24,781 bases of DNA, from positions 1 to 24,781 of the forward strand of contig DHUW01000107.1 in assembly GCA_002409365.1 (NCBI GenBank), read 5' to 3'. The position numbers were made by a program, and so were the translations under genes. The notes beneath the pieces are model-generated. The model did not search any database, was not told where the DNA came from, and was given only the letters and a program-made list of their open reading frames with translations. Source of the DNA: Anaerolineaceae bacterium UBA5224. Its GTDB lineage: Bacteria > Chloroflexota > Anaerolineae > Anaerolineales > Anaerolineaceae. Positions 8,308 through 16,727 of this stretch are shown here, in pieces. The number at the start of each line of letters is the position of its first letter. Within the stretch, counting starts at the first letter, position 1.

Positions 8308-9627
8308 ATGGAAAGAACATTGATTAAAGACCTGAAGGACAAGATTGACCAGCAGGTAACACTCAAAGGCTGGCTGCAAGCACTGCGCGACCAGAAAAGC
8401 ATGCAATTCCTCATCATCCGCGATAAAACCGGGCTTGCCCAGGTTGCTCATTGGAAAAAAGGAAATCCCTTACTGGCAGAGTTGATCTCCACTCTTGGAA
8501 CTGAATCTGCCTTGACCGTGACCGGAAAAGTAGTTGCAAACGAAGTGGTCAAACTTGGTGGTATCGAAATTCAACTTGAAGAGCTCGTTGTCGAGAACAA
8601 TGCTGAGGTGCCACTGCCTTTTGATCCCTTCAGCGATACCTTGCCCGATCAGGATTACCGCCTCGACTGGCGTTACCTGGACCTTCGGCGTGAGCGCAAT
8701 CGCCTGATTTTTGAAGTCCAGACCACGCTCGAACAAGGCATGCGCGATTATTGGCTGGCAAACGATTTCACGGAAGTTCACTCACCCAAAATCATGGGCA
8801 CCCCCAGTGAGAGCGGTGCTGAACTTTTCAAGGTGGAATACTTTGACCGCACCGCCTACCTGGCACAATCACCCCAGTTTTACAAGCAGATGGCACAGGC
8901 TGCCGGTTTTGAACGCATTTTTGAGATCGGTCCCGTTTTTCGGGCTGACCCATCTTTTACTTCCCGTCATATGACCGAATTCACCGGCATTGATTTTGAA
9001 ATGTCGTGGATTGATAGCCACGAAGATGTCATGGTATTTGCTGAAAATTGGCTGGCACATGCCTACAAGGTGGTAAACGAGAAGCATCACGATGCCATCC
9101 AGGAACATTTTGGCGTGGATCTGCAAGTACCCCAGACACCCTTCCCCCGTTTGACTATGGCTGAAGCTTATCAAATTCTGAAGGGGATGGATTATAAACT
9201 CCCTCCAGAGAAAAAAGGTGATCTCGACCCGGGTGCTGAACGAGCACTTGGAGATTATGTTAAGCAAGAATACGGCAGCGACTTTGTCTATGTTACCGAT
9301 TGGCCATTCACCGTGCGCCCGTTCTATCACATGCTGCACCCCGACAACCCCACCCTCACCCGCAGCTTTGACTTACTTGGTAAAGGTCTTGAAATTACCA
9401 CCGGAGCCCAACGCGAGCACCACTACGAAGTACTTAAACAACAGGCACTGGATAAGGGTCTGACGCTTGAACCGATCCAGACTTATCTCAATTATTTCCG
9501 TTATGGTTGCCCTCCACACGGAGGTCTTGGTATGGGTTTGAGTCGCCTTTTGATGGTCATGCTCGACCTGCCCACCATCCGTGAAGCAGTTTACGTGTTC
9601 AGAGGTCCGAACCGATTGGAACCGTAG
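8308..9627 (+). CDS. aspS: archaeal-type aspartyl-tRNA synthetase (aspartate--tRNA(Asp/Asn) ligase)
   Basis: 439 residues: an N-terminal OB-fold anticodon-binding domain (about 1-105, VTLKGWLQALR) followed directly by the class II catalytic core. This is the short archaeal/eukaryotic architecture, without the roughly 150-residue GAD insertion that makes bacterial AspRS about 590 aa. Motif 2 lies at about 205-233 (FEIGPVFRA...SRHMTEFTGIDFEM), and motif 3 is GLGMGLSRLL (406-415). LAQSPQFYKQ (185-194) and the terminal GPNRLEP tail are typical of this subfamily. In bacteria such enzymes are often non-discriminating and make Asp-tRNA(Asn) for GatCAB amidation; I cannot decide specificity here. Shine-Dalgarno CGGAG. 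An operon member between meaB and a GNAT gene. Confidence 0.9.
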   Translation: MERTLIKDLKDKIDQQVTLKGWLQALRDQKSMQFLIIRDKTGLAQVAHWKKGNPLLAELISTLGTESALTVTGKVVANEVVKLGGIEIQLEELVVENNAEVPLPFDPFSDTLPDQDYRLDWRYLDLRRERNRLIFEVQTTLEQGMRDYWLANDFTEVHSPKIMGTPSESGAELFKVEYFDRTAYLAQSPQFYKQMAQAAGFERIFEIGPVFRADPSFTSRHMTEFTGIDFEMSWIDSHEDVMVFAENWLAHAYKVVNEKHHDAIQEHFGVDLQVPQTPFPRLTMAEAYQILKGMDYKLPPEKKGDLDPGAERALGDYVKQEYGSDFVYVTDWPFTVRPFYHMLHPDNPTLTRSFDLLGKGLEITTGAQREHHYEVLKQQALDKGLTLEPIQTYLNYFRYGCPPHGGLGMGLSRLLMVMLDLPTIREAVYVFRGPNRLEP

Positions 9628-9635
9628 GAGCAAGA

Positions 9636-10187
9636 ATGCCGATTTTGTATGCCCAAAGATTGCGCTTGCGTGCTTCGGAACGTGAAGATATTCCCTTGTT
9701 CCTGAAATGGGTAAACGATCCCGAAATTACCGAGTTCCTGGAGCAGGTCACAGTCTTCAACCGCATGCAAGAAGAAACCTGGTTCGAGCGAGTCTCTTCA
9801 GGTCCGCGGGCTGAACTGCCCCTGGTGATTGAGATCCTCCAGCCGGATGGCGAAAATTGGTTGCCTATCGGTAACCTATCATTCATGAATATCCATCCAG
9901 TCAACAAATCCGCTGAAATCGGGATCATGATCGGCGAGAAACAATATTGGAACCAGGGTTATGGCACTGAGGCAATGCGCCGCATGTGCCAGTATGGTTT
10001 TGAAGATTTGAACCTGCACCGCATCTTTTTGCGTGTTTATGAAGACAACAATCGAGGAAAAGCCGCCTACCGAAAGGTCGGCTTTGTGCACGAAGGGACC
10101 ATGCGTGAGGCACGCTACCATAGGGGTCGCTATTGGAATGTCGATTTCATGAGTATTATCAAGACAGATTGGGTTCAAAACCCGTAG
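9636..10187 (+). CDS. GNAT family N-acetyltransferase (RimJ/RimL-like)
   Basis: 183 residues with the Acetyltransf_3 pattern: opening LRLRASEREDIPLFLKWVNDPEITEFL, an acetyl-CoA binding loop in GIMIGEKQYWNQGYGTEAMR (residues about 91-110), and the C-terminal NLHRIFLRVYEDNNRGKAAYRKVGFVHEG. RimJ/RimL-type enzymes acetylate protein N-termini or small molecules such as spermidine; the substrate is not predictable here. The gene begins 8 bases after the aspartyl-tRNA synthetase stop with a good AGGAG, and ends 14 bases before the prs start, so it is inside the operon. Confidence 0.88.
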   Translation: MPILYAQRLRLRASEREDIPLFLKWVNDPEITEFLEQVTVFNRMQEETWFERVSSGPRAELPLVIEILQPDGENWLPIGNLSFMNIHPVNKSAEIGIMIGEKQYWNQGYGTEAMRRMCQYGFEDLNLHRIFLRVYEDNNRGKAAYRKVGFVHEGTMREARYHRGRYWNVDFMSIIKTDWVQNP

Positions 10188-10201
10188 AAGGAAGGAATTT
10201 A

Positions 10202-11191
10202 ATGGCAGGCAGTAAGAAAGGGAGCAGTTCACTCTACGGAGATATTCGACTGTTTGCAGGTACCGGTTCACCGGACCTGGCTAAAGAAATTGCAGATTAC
10301 CTTGGGACTGAACTCTGCGGAATAGACATTCATGAGTTCACAAACGAAAATCTGTTTGTGAAATTGCATAAATCGGTGCGAGGTCAGGATTGCTATGTCA
10401 TCCAGACCACTTCTTCACCTGTTCACCGCAACCTGATGGAACTCCTGATCATTGCGCAGACCCTGATGCTCGACTCCGCTGGGCGCATCACCCTGGTTTT
10501 CCCATATATGTGCTACGGGCGCTCAGACCGTAAAGACCAGCCCCGTGTACCGATCACAGCCAAACTGGTTGCCGACATGATGGTCGTAGCCGGTGCTGAC
10601 CGCTACATCACCATGGACTTGCATGCCGGTCAGATACAGGGCTTCTTTGATATCCCCGGTGACGTGCTCTCTGCCTATCACATCCTAAAACCGTATTTGA
10701 AAGAACAAATCAAGTCCATGACGGACCCAGTACTGCTGACGGCTGACCTCGGCTTCGCAAAGCATGGTCGGCGCTATGCACAGGCGCTGGATATCCCTCT
10801 TTCATTCATCGAAAAACGCCGCATGGATAACGAAGACCATACGGAGGCACTGAACCTGATCGGTGAGGTGCGCGACCATGATGTCTTGATCATCGATGAT
10901 GAAATTGATACAGGCGGGTCAATCTGCGAAGCAGTGACCGAAGCCAAAGCCAACGGTGCACGCGATGTGTACGTAACTTTTATCCACCCGGTGCTCTCGT
11001 CGAACGCAGCTGAACGGTTGGCTGCCCTTCCAGTGAAGCACTTCACCACTACCAACACCATCCCCATGCCGGATGACAAGTTGAAATTATTTGGCAATCG
11101 GCTGACCATTCTCAGCATTGGTCCGCTTTTGGGCGAGGTCATCAAACGCGCTAACGAAGGGACCAGCGTTGGAGCGATGTTCAACGAATAG
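10202..11191 (+). CDS. prs: ribose-phosphate pyrophosphokinase (PRPP synthetase)
   Basis: Makes PRPP from ribose 5-phosphate and ATP for purine, pyrimidine, His, Trp and NAD synthesis. I chose the ATG at 10202 because AAGGAAGG (10188-10195) sits 6 bases upstream. The frame is open back to 10133, but that part overlaps the GNAT gene and does not resemble the family. The product is 329 aa. Landmarks are ENLFVKLHKSVRGQD, YGRSDRKDQPRVPITAKLVA (ATP-binding flexible loop), TMDLHAGQIQGFFDIP, and the PRPP-binding loop LIIDDEIDTGGS. The C-terminal part is slightly divergent from the E. coli type (HFTTTNTIP for the usual V.TDTIP). rpiB, whose product makes ribose 5-phosphate, is 2 kb away but in another transcription unit. 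Confidence 0.93.
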   Translation: MAGSKKGSSSLYGDIRLFAGTGSPDLAKEIADYLGTELCGIDIHEFTNENLFVKLHKSVRGQDCYVIQTTSSPVHRNLMELLIIAQTLMLDSAGRITLVFPYMCYGRSDRKDQPRVPITAKLVADMMVVAGADRYITMDLHAGQIQGFFDIPGDVLSAYHILKPYLKEQIKSMTDPVLLTADLGFAKHGRRYAQALDIPLSFIEKRRMDNEDHTEALNLIGEVRDHDVLIIDDEIDTGGSICEAVTEAKANGARDVYVTFIHPVLSSNAAERLAALPVKHFTTTNTIPMPDDKLKLFGNRLTILSIGPLLGEVIKRANEGTSVGAMFNE

Positions 11192-11199
11192 GATCGCTT

Positions 11200-12030
11200 T
11201 TGCCTGAATTACCTGAAGTTGAAACGATCCGCCAACGCCTGATCAAGGGCTTTGAGAAAAGTCCTTCGATTTTGAAGCAAAAAATCAGCAAGGTTAACTT
11301 GCTTTGGTCAGGTGTAGTCGCTGAGCCAGACCCGCAAACCTTTGCTTCGTTTTTGCCGGGACAGATGGTTCTGGCAGTAGACCGCCGGGCGAAATTTTTG
11401 GTGTTGTCGCTCAGCGATGCCTATCTTGTTTTTCACCTTAGGATGAGTGGAGATCTTTACCTCGAAGAGCAGGAGAAATCCGCTCCCTTTCGCGATCCCA
11501 AACACGACCGGCTTTGGCTGGATTTCGAATCCGGCTGGAGGCTCGTATTCAACGATACGCGTAAGTTTGGACGGGTATGGCTGGTGAATGACACCAGCAA
11601 GTTGTTCTCACAACTTGGTCTGGAACCTTTTGACGAAAAACTTACTCATGCTGTTTTCTACCAGATGCTTCAAGCGCATTCCAGGCAGTTGAAGCCGCTT
11701 TTGATCGACCAGCATTTCATCGCCGGTATTGGCAATATTTATTCTGATGAAGCTCTCTTCAGTGCTCAACTGAATCCCAAAAGATTAAGTGATAGCTTAT
11801 CTCCCGCAGAAGCCGAAGAGTTGCTCAAAGCTATCCGTTCCGTACTAACAAAAGCGATCGATCAAAAAGGTGCCAGTATTGATTGGGTCTATCGCGGAGG
11901 GGATTTCCAGAACCATTTCCAGGTTTATCAGCAGACCGGCAACCCCTGCCCCAATTGTGGTCATCCAATTGAGAAAACAAAAGTCGCCCAACGCGGCACC
12001 CACTTCTGCCCCAATTGTCAAAAAATGTAG
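11200..12030 (+). CDS. mutM: formamidopyrimidine-DNA glycosylase (Fpg/MutM)
   Basis: 276 residues. A bifunctional base-excision repair glycosylase/AP lyase for 8-oxoguanine and formamidopyrimidines. It starts with TTG at 11200; the resulting MPELPEVETIR fixes the start, because Pro2 becomes the catalytic N-terminus after Met removal and Glu3 is essential. The beta-hairpin lysine is K65 (DRRAKF). The H2TH region reads FIAGIGNIYSDEALF. The zinc finger uses C250, C253, C270 and C273, with the conserved QRGTHFC arginine. AGGA overlapping the prs stop serves as Shine-Dalgarno 6 bases before the TTG. It is the last gene of the plus-strand operon and lies 32 bases from the convergent epimerase. Confidence 0.96.
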   Translation: MPELPEVETIRQRLIKGFEKSPSILKQKISKVNLLWSGVVAEPDPQTFASFLPGQMVLAVDRRAKFLVLSLSDAYLVFHLRMSGDLYLEEQEKSAPFRDPKHDRLWLDFESGWRLVFNDTRKFGRVWLVNDTSKLFSQLGLEPFDEKLTHAVFYQMLQAHSRQLKPLLIDQHFIAGIGNIYSDEALFSAQLNPKRLSDSLSPAEAEELLKAIRSVLTKAIDQKGASIDWVYRGGDFQNHFQVYQQTGNPCPNCGHPIEKTKVAQRGTHFCPNCQKM

Positions 12031-12062
12031 GGCTCCCAAAAATTAGGCTCACTGACGAGTAA

Positions 12063-13088
12063 TTACACTGCTGGTGAAGCATTGCGCAAGCTGGGTTTGA
12101 CCGTTCGCGCGTTTTCCTTCCACCACCAAACCGTGTCTCTTACTGTCTCCAACAATGGGCGCACGCGATAACCTAATGTACTTACAGCCTTGCTTCGGCT
12201 GATCACTGAATTGCTCATCAAGGTGTCCAGGGAATAACGCGTGAAGCGTGGGCGCGTTTTTGTTATTTTGTAAACCCTTTCTGCCAAGGGTGCGAAAATC
12301 CTGGCGAATTTGGTCGGTATATAAACCTCTGCGCCACTTTTGTCGCAAGCATTTTGGACCAGTTTCCGATATTCCCTGACGGTAACACGATGCCCGGGCA
12401 AAATATAAGTTTCGCCAGCTTTACCTAGATCCATCGCACTGATATGAGCCTCGACCACATCACGAACATCCACAAAGTCGTAAGCACCATCGAGTGTGAA
12501 AGTGGGTGAACTTTTCATCCAATAGCGGGTCATCTCGCCCATTTCGGAGCGTTTGTAGTCGTAAGGCCCGATCACACCGGTCGGTGCAAGTAAAACCGCA
12601 TTTAGGCCAGCTTTAGCGGCCTCTACCACCAATGCTGAAGCCTTTGCCTTGGTCTGGTCATAACTGCCTCCTCTGTTTTCTGTGTCAAAAGGCAGACTCT
12701 CATCTATCACCAGGTTCTTATCGGGATGACCAAATGCATGGATCGAACTGGTATAGATCAATCGATTAACATTGGTTTCGCAGCAAGCCCGGATGATATT
12801 AGCTGTCCCCTCAATATTTACCTTTTGCATTATTTCAAATTGTTCGGGCACAAGTGCGACCAGAGAAGCCAGGTGGTAGACCACATCCACTCCATCCATC
12901 GCCCTTTTAACTGTATCGTAATCGAGAATATTGCCTTCGATGATTTCCGGTTTGGAGTCAGCCAATGGGCTGAGGTCTTCCCCCGGCAGCGCCAGAGCTC
13001 GTACAGAATATCCTCTTCGGACTAATTCCCGTACCAGCACATTACCGATATGACCGGCAGCGCCAGTTACTAAGATCATTTTCTTCAT
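12063..13088 (-). CDS. NAD(P)-dependent epimerase/dehydratase (extended SDR family)
   Basis: 341 residues from the ATG at 13088, chosen because AAAGG lies 7 bases upstream on this strand and MKKMILVTGAAGHIG is the normal family start; the frame is open to 13124. It has the Rossmann motif TGAAGHIG, DVVYHLAS, the catalytic Ser in YTSSIHAFG and the YxxxK pair in YDQTKAK. An extended SDR of the dihydroflavonol reductase/3-beta-HSD-like type, with a substrate-specific C-terminus ending in a basic segment. The substrate is unknown; candidates include NDP-sugars or hydroxyketones. It stands alone, convergent with mutM and divergent from rpiB. Confidence 0.88.
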   Translation of the reverse strand: MKKMILVTGAAGHIGNVLVRELVRRGYSVRALALPGEDLSPLADSKPEIIEGNILDYDTVKRAMDGVDVVYHLASLVALVPEQFEIMQKVNIEGTANIIRACCETNVNRLIYTSSIHAFGHPDKNLVIDESLPFDTENRGGSYDQTKAKASALVVEAAKAGLNAVLLAPTGVIGPYDYKRSEMGEMTRYWMKSSPTFTLDGAYDFVDVRDVVEAHISAMDLGKAGETYILPGHRVTVREYRKLVQNACDKSGAEVYIPTKFARIFAPLAERVYKITKTRPRFTRYSLDTLMSNSVISRSKAVSTLGYRVRPLLETVRDTVWWWKENARTVKPSLRNASPAV

Positions 13089-13270
13089 ACCATCCTTTAA
13101 TGTCCTTTGCTCCTGCCTCTTCATGAAAGGTCATGGCTATATGGACAAAATTCTTTCAATTAGCATTTTAGCAAAACGGGTTTTTCGGTCATAGTGAGAA
13201 CTGTCATGCTTTTGTACTTACAACAGTACTGTAGTTTTTGAAGGAATTTCACGCAAGGTGATATGCCTCT

Positions 13271-13298
13271 TTGATTGACAAGGCTTCTCAGTTATAAT
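13271..13298 (+). promoter_or_regulatory. candidate promoter of rpiB
   Basis: TTGATT (13271-13276), a 16-base spacer and TATAAT (13293-13298). The start codon at 13324 follows 25 bases later, with a GAGGTA ribosome binding site just before it. Confidence 0.6.
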
Positions 13299-13323
13299 TT
13301 GACAAATAAATTGTGAGGTAGAA

Positions 13324-13848
13324 ATGAAAATTGCAATCGGTTGTGACCATACCGGTCTGGCCCTCAAAGAGACCATCAAAAATTACCTGGATAGCAGGAT
13401 GATTCCTTATGAAGATTTTGGAACCTTCACCAGCGAGAGTGCGGATTACCCCCGCATCGCTGAGTTGGTTTCCAAGGCGATCCTCTCGGGTCAATTCGAC
13501 CGCGGGATCCTTATCTGCGGAACGGGTATTGGCATGTCAATCGCTGCCAACAAGTTTCCTGGCATCCGCGCAGCAGCCGTCAGCGAACCTTACTCCGCCA
13601 TCCTGGCGCGCCGGCACAACAATGCCAACGTGCTTTGCTTTGGCGCCCGGGTTGTTGCAGGCGGTTTGGCTACACTGATCACTGAAGGTTGGCTGAACGC
13701 TTCATTCGAAGGAGAACGCCATCAACGCCGTATCGATATGATTTCCCGCATCGAACAGCGTAATATGCTAGGCAAAGTCGAGGGTCATCAAGAAGAGCCA
13801 ACAGAATTACCGGAAGAAGTATCGGGTGAAGCCACTGATCTTACCTAA
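13324..13848 (+). CDS. rpiB: ribose 5-phosphate isomerase B (RpiB/LacAB family)
   Basis: 174 residues. Interconverts ribose 5-phosphate and ribulose 5-phosphate in the pentose phosphate pathway. It begins MKIAIGCDHTG with the Asp8-His9 pair, has the catalytic Cys65 in the phosphate-binding loop GILICGTGIGMSIAANK (61-77), and His98 in ARRHNNANVLCFGAR. The isomerase core ends near residue 150. A 25-residue acidic tail (rich in Glu and Pro) follows that is absent from typical RpiB proteins. Homologues acting on allose 6-phosphate look similar, so specificity is inferred. A weak terminator hairpin follows. Confidence 0.92.
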   Translation: MKIAIGCDHTGLALKETIKNYLDSRMIPYEDFGTFTSESADYPRIAELVSKAILSGQFDRGILICGTGIGMSIAANKFPGIRAAAVSEPYSAILARRHNNANVLCFGARVVAGGLATLITEGWLNASFEGERHQRRIDMISRIEQRNMLGKVEGHQEEPTELPEEVSGEATDLT

Positions 13849-13869
13849 AAGATCGTTTACCCATACATA

Positions 13870-13899
13870 CCAGGAGGTTTTACTCCTGGATTTTCCCTT
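13870..13899 (+). terminator. weak intrinsic terminator or attenuating hairpin between rpiB and the AIM24 gene
   Basis: A 7-bp stem CCAGGAG (13870-13876) / CTCCTGG (13883-13889), loop GTTTTA, followed by ATTTTCCCTTT. The T-tract is interrupted, so partial read-through into the next gene is likely. Confidence 0.5.
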
Positions 13900-13919
13900 T
13901 ACCTATTATTGGAGATACT

Positions 13920-14600
13920 ATGAAATACAAAATTTTTGGAGATAAATTACCCGGTCTTACGCTGCAGCTTGATGCAGGCGAAAGCATTTACACTCAATCT
14001 GGTGGAATGAGCTGGATGACAGACAACTTCCAGATGGAAACGAACGTCCGTGGTGGTCTGATGAAAGGTCTCGGTCGCATGCTGACCGGTGAATCTCTCT
14101 TTATGGCGACCTATACTTCCCAGGCAAACGGTGCCGAAATTACCCTGACGTCTGCGATGCCTGGTGAAATTCGCGCCCTGCAACTGGATGGACGCAAGCA
14201 ATATATTGCTCAAAAACAATCCTTTCTTTGCGCACAGCAAGGCGTGGTACTCTCAACATTCGTAAACAAGCTGAAGACTGGCTTGTTTGGCGGTGAAGGC
14301 TTTTTAATGCAGCGCCTGAGCGGAGAGGGTATGGTTTTCCTGGAACTGGACGGTTCCATTGTAGAGATCGACCTGCAGCCCGGTCAGCGTATCAAAATAG
14401 ACACCGGTAATATCGCCTTCTTCGAAGCTGAAGTGAAGTATGACGTTGAGACCGTGAAAGGTTTTACGAATATCTTCTTCGGTGGAGAAGGCTTGTTCCT
14501 CAGCGTCTTGGAAGGTCCGGGGAAAGTCTGGTTGCAATCGCTGAATACGGCCTCTTTCGCTGCCCGTTTGATGGGCTTCCTGCCGGGTAAAGGCGGATAG
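13920..14600 (+). CDS. AIM24 / TIGR00266 family protein
   Basis: 226 residues of the AIM24 (DUF124) family: all-beta, two pseudo-repeats of a jelly-roll like fold. Recognisable segments are the opening LTLQLDAGESIYTQSGGMSWM, the glycine-rich GGLMKGLGRMLTGESLFMATYTSQANGAEITL, and a C-terminal FFGGEGLFLSVLEGPGKVWLQSL close to the family's 'l.GpG.vwlQt' signature. The bacterial function is not established; the yeast homologue is mitochondrial and affects MICOS integrity. GGAG lies 7 bases before the ATG. A strong terminator follows, so it ends the rpiB transcription unit. Confidence 0.88.
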   Translation: MKYKIFGDKLPGLTLQLDAGESIYTQSGGMSWMTDNFQMETNVRGGLMKGLGRMLTGESLFMATYTSQANGAEITLTSAMPGEIRALQLDGRKQYIAQKQSFLCAQQGVVLSTFVNKLKTGLFGGEGFLMQRLSGEGMVFLELDGSIVEIDLQPGQRIKIDTGNIAFFEAEVKYDVETVKGFTNIFFGGEGLFLSVLEGPGKVWLQSLNTASFAARLMGFLPGKGG

Positions 14601-14701
14601 GATTCATTTGACAGCTTTTTCTTATTGTCATCTGAACTGCTGTTGCCCCACAACCGTCAAGATTCTTCGCTTTGCAAAGAGGACAGACTGCTAAAACGTA
14701 C

Positions 14702-14729
14702 GGGCGGGTTTTTGACCCGCCCTTTTTTT
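14702..14729 (+). terminator. strong intrinsic terminator after the AIM24 gene
   Basis: Stem GGGCGGGT (14702-14709) / ACCCGCCC (14715-14722), loop of 5, then a run of seven Ts (14723-14729). The T-tract overlaps the stop codon of the convergent elp3 gene (14728-14730). Confidence 0.88.
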
Positions 14730-16353
14730 ACTTGATATCGCGTACCATATAGAATTCCCCCAACTCAAATCCTCTGGCTGCGTAATATTCCCGCGTGCCG
14801 ACGGCTGAGATTACCGTCAACTTCTGATACCCATTCAAGCGTGCGATTTCTACTGCTTGCTCGATCAGACTGCTGCCCAAGCCACGGTGCTGTGCTGATG
14901 TGCCGCCTTCTTCACCCACCTCAATGGACTGACCATAGACGTGTACTTCCCGGATAATGGCGGCATCCTGCAGTTCTTCCGCCGGAAAATAATGATCCTT
15001 GTCTGGCAAAGAGAGGCGTAGAAAACCAAGAATATGGTCATCCTGCGTATTGTAGGATAAGAAATGTTCCTCTGCCCAGCCTGCGCGATAGACAAGGTCA
15101 TCCGATAGAAGATCCCGGTCATCGATCTTGCCTTTACGGATCTCGCGGCAACGGATGCACTGACAGGCTGTACCCCGTTTTTCCATCTCCAAAGCCACAT
15201 CCTGGCGCAAACTGGTGTTGCGGTTGCCCTCAACAACATGGTTGGAAGGGATATCCCGGATAACCCGGTTGATCCGGCAGAAGCGGGGAACTGTAGGTTT
15301 GATATCTGCGAGCAGATCGATCAATTCTTTTTCTGAATATGGTTTGTATTCACCGCGCTGCCAGTACTGATAAAGTTCTGCGTTGCGCAAAAGCTGGCAC
15401 GGGTAAATTTTTAATTCATCAGGGTTGATCCCACCATCCCGCCAAAGTCGGGCGAAATCCTGCCGGTCTGACTGAGGGGTTGCACCCAAAAGGTTCGGCA
15501 TCCAGTGCACCACCACCTTGTAACCGGCTGAGCGCACCAAACGGATCGCCTCTTCAGCCTGCTCTGCTGTGTGACCGCGCTTATTGAGTTCCAAAATGCG
15601 ATCGTCCATGCTCTGGACGCCCAGCTGCAGTTTGGTAATACCTTGCTGGCGCATTTCGAGCAAATTATTGATGTTGATCAAGTCAGGTCGAGTTTCGATC
15701 ACCAACCCGACGTTGCGGTGACGGCTCTGGCTGTTGGTCTTTTGCACCTCTGCAAGGCTTACTTCGCCCTGATCGTCATCAGGATTCTCCTGGTTGAGGG
15801 CTTCGAAACAACGCCTGATATACCATTCACGATATTGTTTTGGATAAGCAGTCCAGCTTCCTCCCAGGATCAATAATTCGACCTTATCCGTTGGGTGCCC
15901 CACTTCATGCAATGCTTTCAAACGGGAAGAGACCTGGGTGTAAGGGTCAAAAGCATGTTCAACACCGCGCCTGGCACCAGGTTCATCGGAAAGATAGCTT
16001 TGAGGTAACCCTTCCTCGGTTGGGCAAAAAATGCACTCACCGGGGCAAGGGTGTGGCTTGGTCAGAACAGTGATCGTCGTCACTCCTGAGAGCGTGCGGA
16101 TTGGCTTCATACGGATCTTGGAAAGCAAAATCGGGTCATCGTCCCATTCGCCATTTTCCACCTTGTCACGATAGGCTGCAACCAGGGCGTGCTTGGCTAA
16201 AAACCCGCGACCACCGGGCAGTGGATTGTCACGAATTGCCTTGTGTGAGTCAACCCCTTGTTTGATTTCTTCAAGTATTTTATTGGCGAGCGCCATATCT
16301 TCATCAGAATATCTTCGCTTCTGCCGCCAAAGTTCACGTTCGTCTTCTATCAT
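14728..16353 (-). CDS. elp3: Elp3-type radical SAM / GNAT tRNA uridine(34) modification enzyme
   Basis: 541 residues with both Elp3 domains. The N-terminal radical SAM domain has its [4Fe-4S] cysteines at C103, C107 and C110 (HPCPGECIFCP). The C-terminal GNAT acetyltransferase domain has an acetyl-CoA loop near residues 488-496 (QHRGLGSSL) and ends in AARGFELGEFYMVRDIK. Elp3 adds a carboxymethyl-type group to U34 of tRNAs using acetyl-CoA and SAM. Bacterial single-subunit versions are known, including the structurally studied Dehalococcoides enzyme, which matches the suspected phylum. A linker with cysteines (CQCIRCREIRKG) lies between the domains. There is no Shine-Dalgarno; a TAAAAT box sits 7 bases before the ATG, suggesting a leaderless mRNA. 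Confidence 0.93.
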   Translation of the reverse strand: MIEDERELWRQKRRYSDEDMALANKILEEIKQGVDSHKAIRDNPLPGGRGFLAKHALVAAYRDKVENGEWDDDPILLSKIRMKPIRTLSGVTTITVLTKPHPCPGECIFCPTEEGLPQSYLSDEPGARRGVEHAFDPYTQVSSRLKALHEVGHPTDKVELLILGGSWTAYPKQYREWYIRRCFEALNQENPDDDQGEVSLAEVQKTNSQSRHRNVGLVIETRPDLININNLLEMRQQGITKLQLGVQSMDDRILELNKRGHTAEQAEEAIRLVRSAGYKVVVHWMPNLLGATPQSDRQDFARLWRDGGINPDELKIYPCQLLRNAELYQYWQRGEYKPYSEKELIDLLADIKPTVPRFCRINRVIRDIPSNHVVEGNRNTSLRQDVALEMEKRGTACQCIRCREIRKGKIDDRDLLSDDLVYRAGWAEEHFLSYNTQDDHILGFLRLSLPDKDHYFPAEELQDAAIIREVHVYGQSIEVGEEGGTSAQHRGLGSSLIEQAVEIARLNGYQKLTVISAVGTREYYAARGFELGEFYMVRDIK

Positions 16354-16360
16354 GGTGGTT

Positions 16361-16389
16361 ATTTTACATCATCGAGAATTGGATTCCAA
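16361..16389 (-). promoter_or_regulatory. candidate elp3 promoter (leaderless)
   Basis: On the minus strand: TTGGAA (16389-16384), a 17-base spacer, TAAAAT (16366-16361), then 7 bases to the ATG at 16353. Transcription would begin at or one base before the start codon, which fits the absence of a Shine-Dalgarno. Confidence 0.55.
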
Positions 16390-16714
16390 ACGAAGAATAA
16401 TAAATCTTCTTCCGTTGAAAAAATGTGGAAATATTGCTGGATATCTTTTTAGTCTTACCCTATGGGGACGGGGACAGCTTGCGGTGGATGGGGTGTGATT
16501 CTTTCTTATAGGAAGTCGTCGCAAATCTCATAAACACAGTGTGGGAATGTCCACGAGGTATGAGTTGAGGCTAGAGCAGTCTGCAAGAGCGTGATCCAAA
16601 CCCGCCCAATAATCCATACGACCGTTGGAGGTTGCCCCTTATTCAAAAATTCGCCTACAACCGTTGACTTATCGTTCCTTTTTCGTGAGTAAAACAACCT
16701 GCCGATCAACGCGG

Positions 16715-16720
16715 TAAAAT
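16715..16720 (+). promoter_or_regulatory. candidate -10 box of the methyltransferase gene (leaderless start)
   Basis: TAAAAT followed by exactly 7 bases and the ATG at 16728, with no Shine-Dalgarno. The -35 position has no clear match. Spacing is identical to that at ruvB and elp3. Confidence 0.4.
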
Positions 16721-16727
16721 TACCATA

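Larger units (their letters stand above)
16354..16727. other. divergent intergenic region between elp3 and a methyltransferase gene
   Basis: 374 bases without a supportable gene. Its two ends carry the elp3 promoter and a candidate -10 box for the methyltransferase gene. The middle (about 16450-16660) has a G-rich patch (TATGGGGACGGGGACAG) and otherwise nothing I recognise: no tRNA, no clear repeat and no terminator. A minus-strand frame across it is antisense to the methyltransferase start and has no family signature. Confidence 0.5.

Noticed and set aside
10170..10190. tRNA T-loop-like sequence GGGTTCAAAACCC
   Set aside because: It is the coding end of the GNAT gene, and no acceptor, D or anticodon arms can be built around it.
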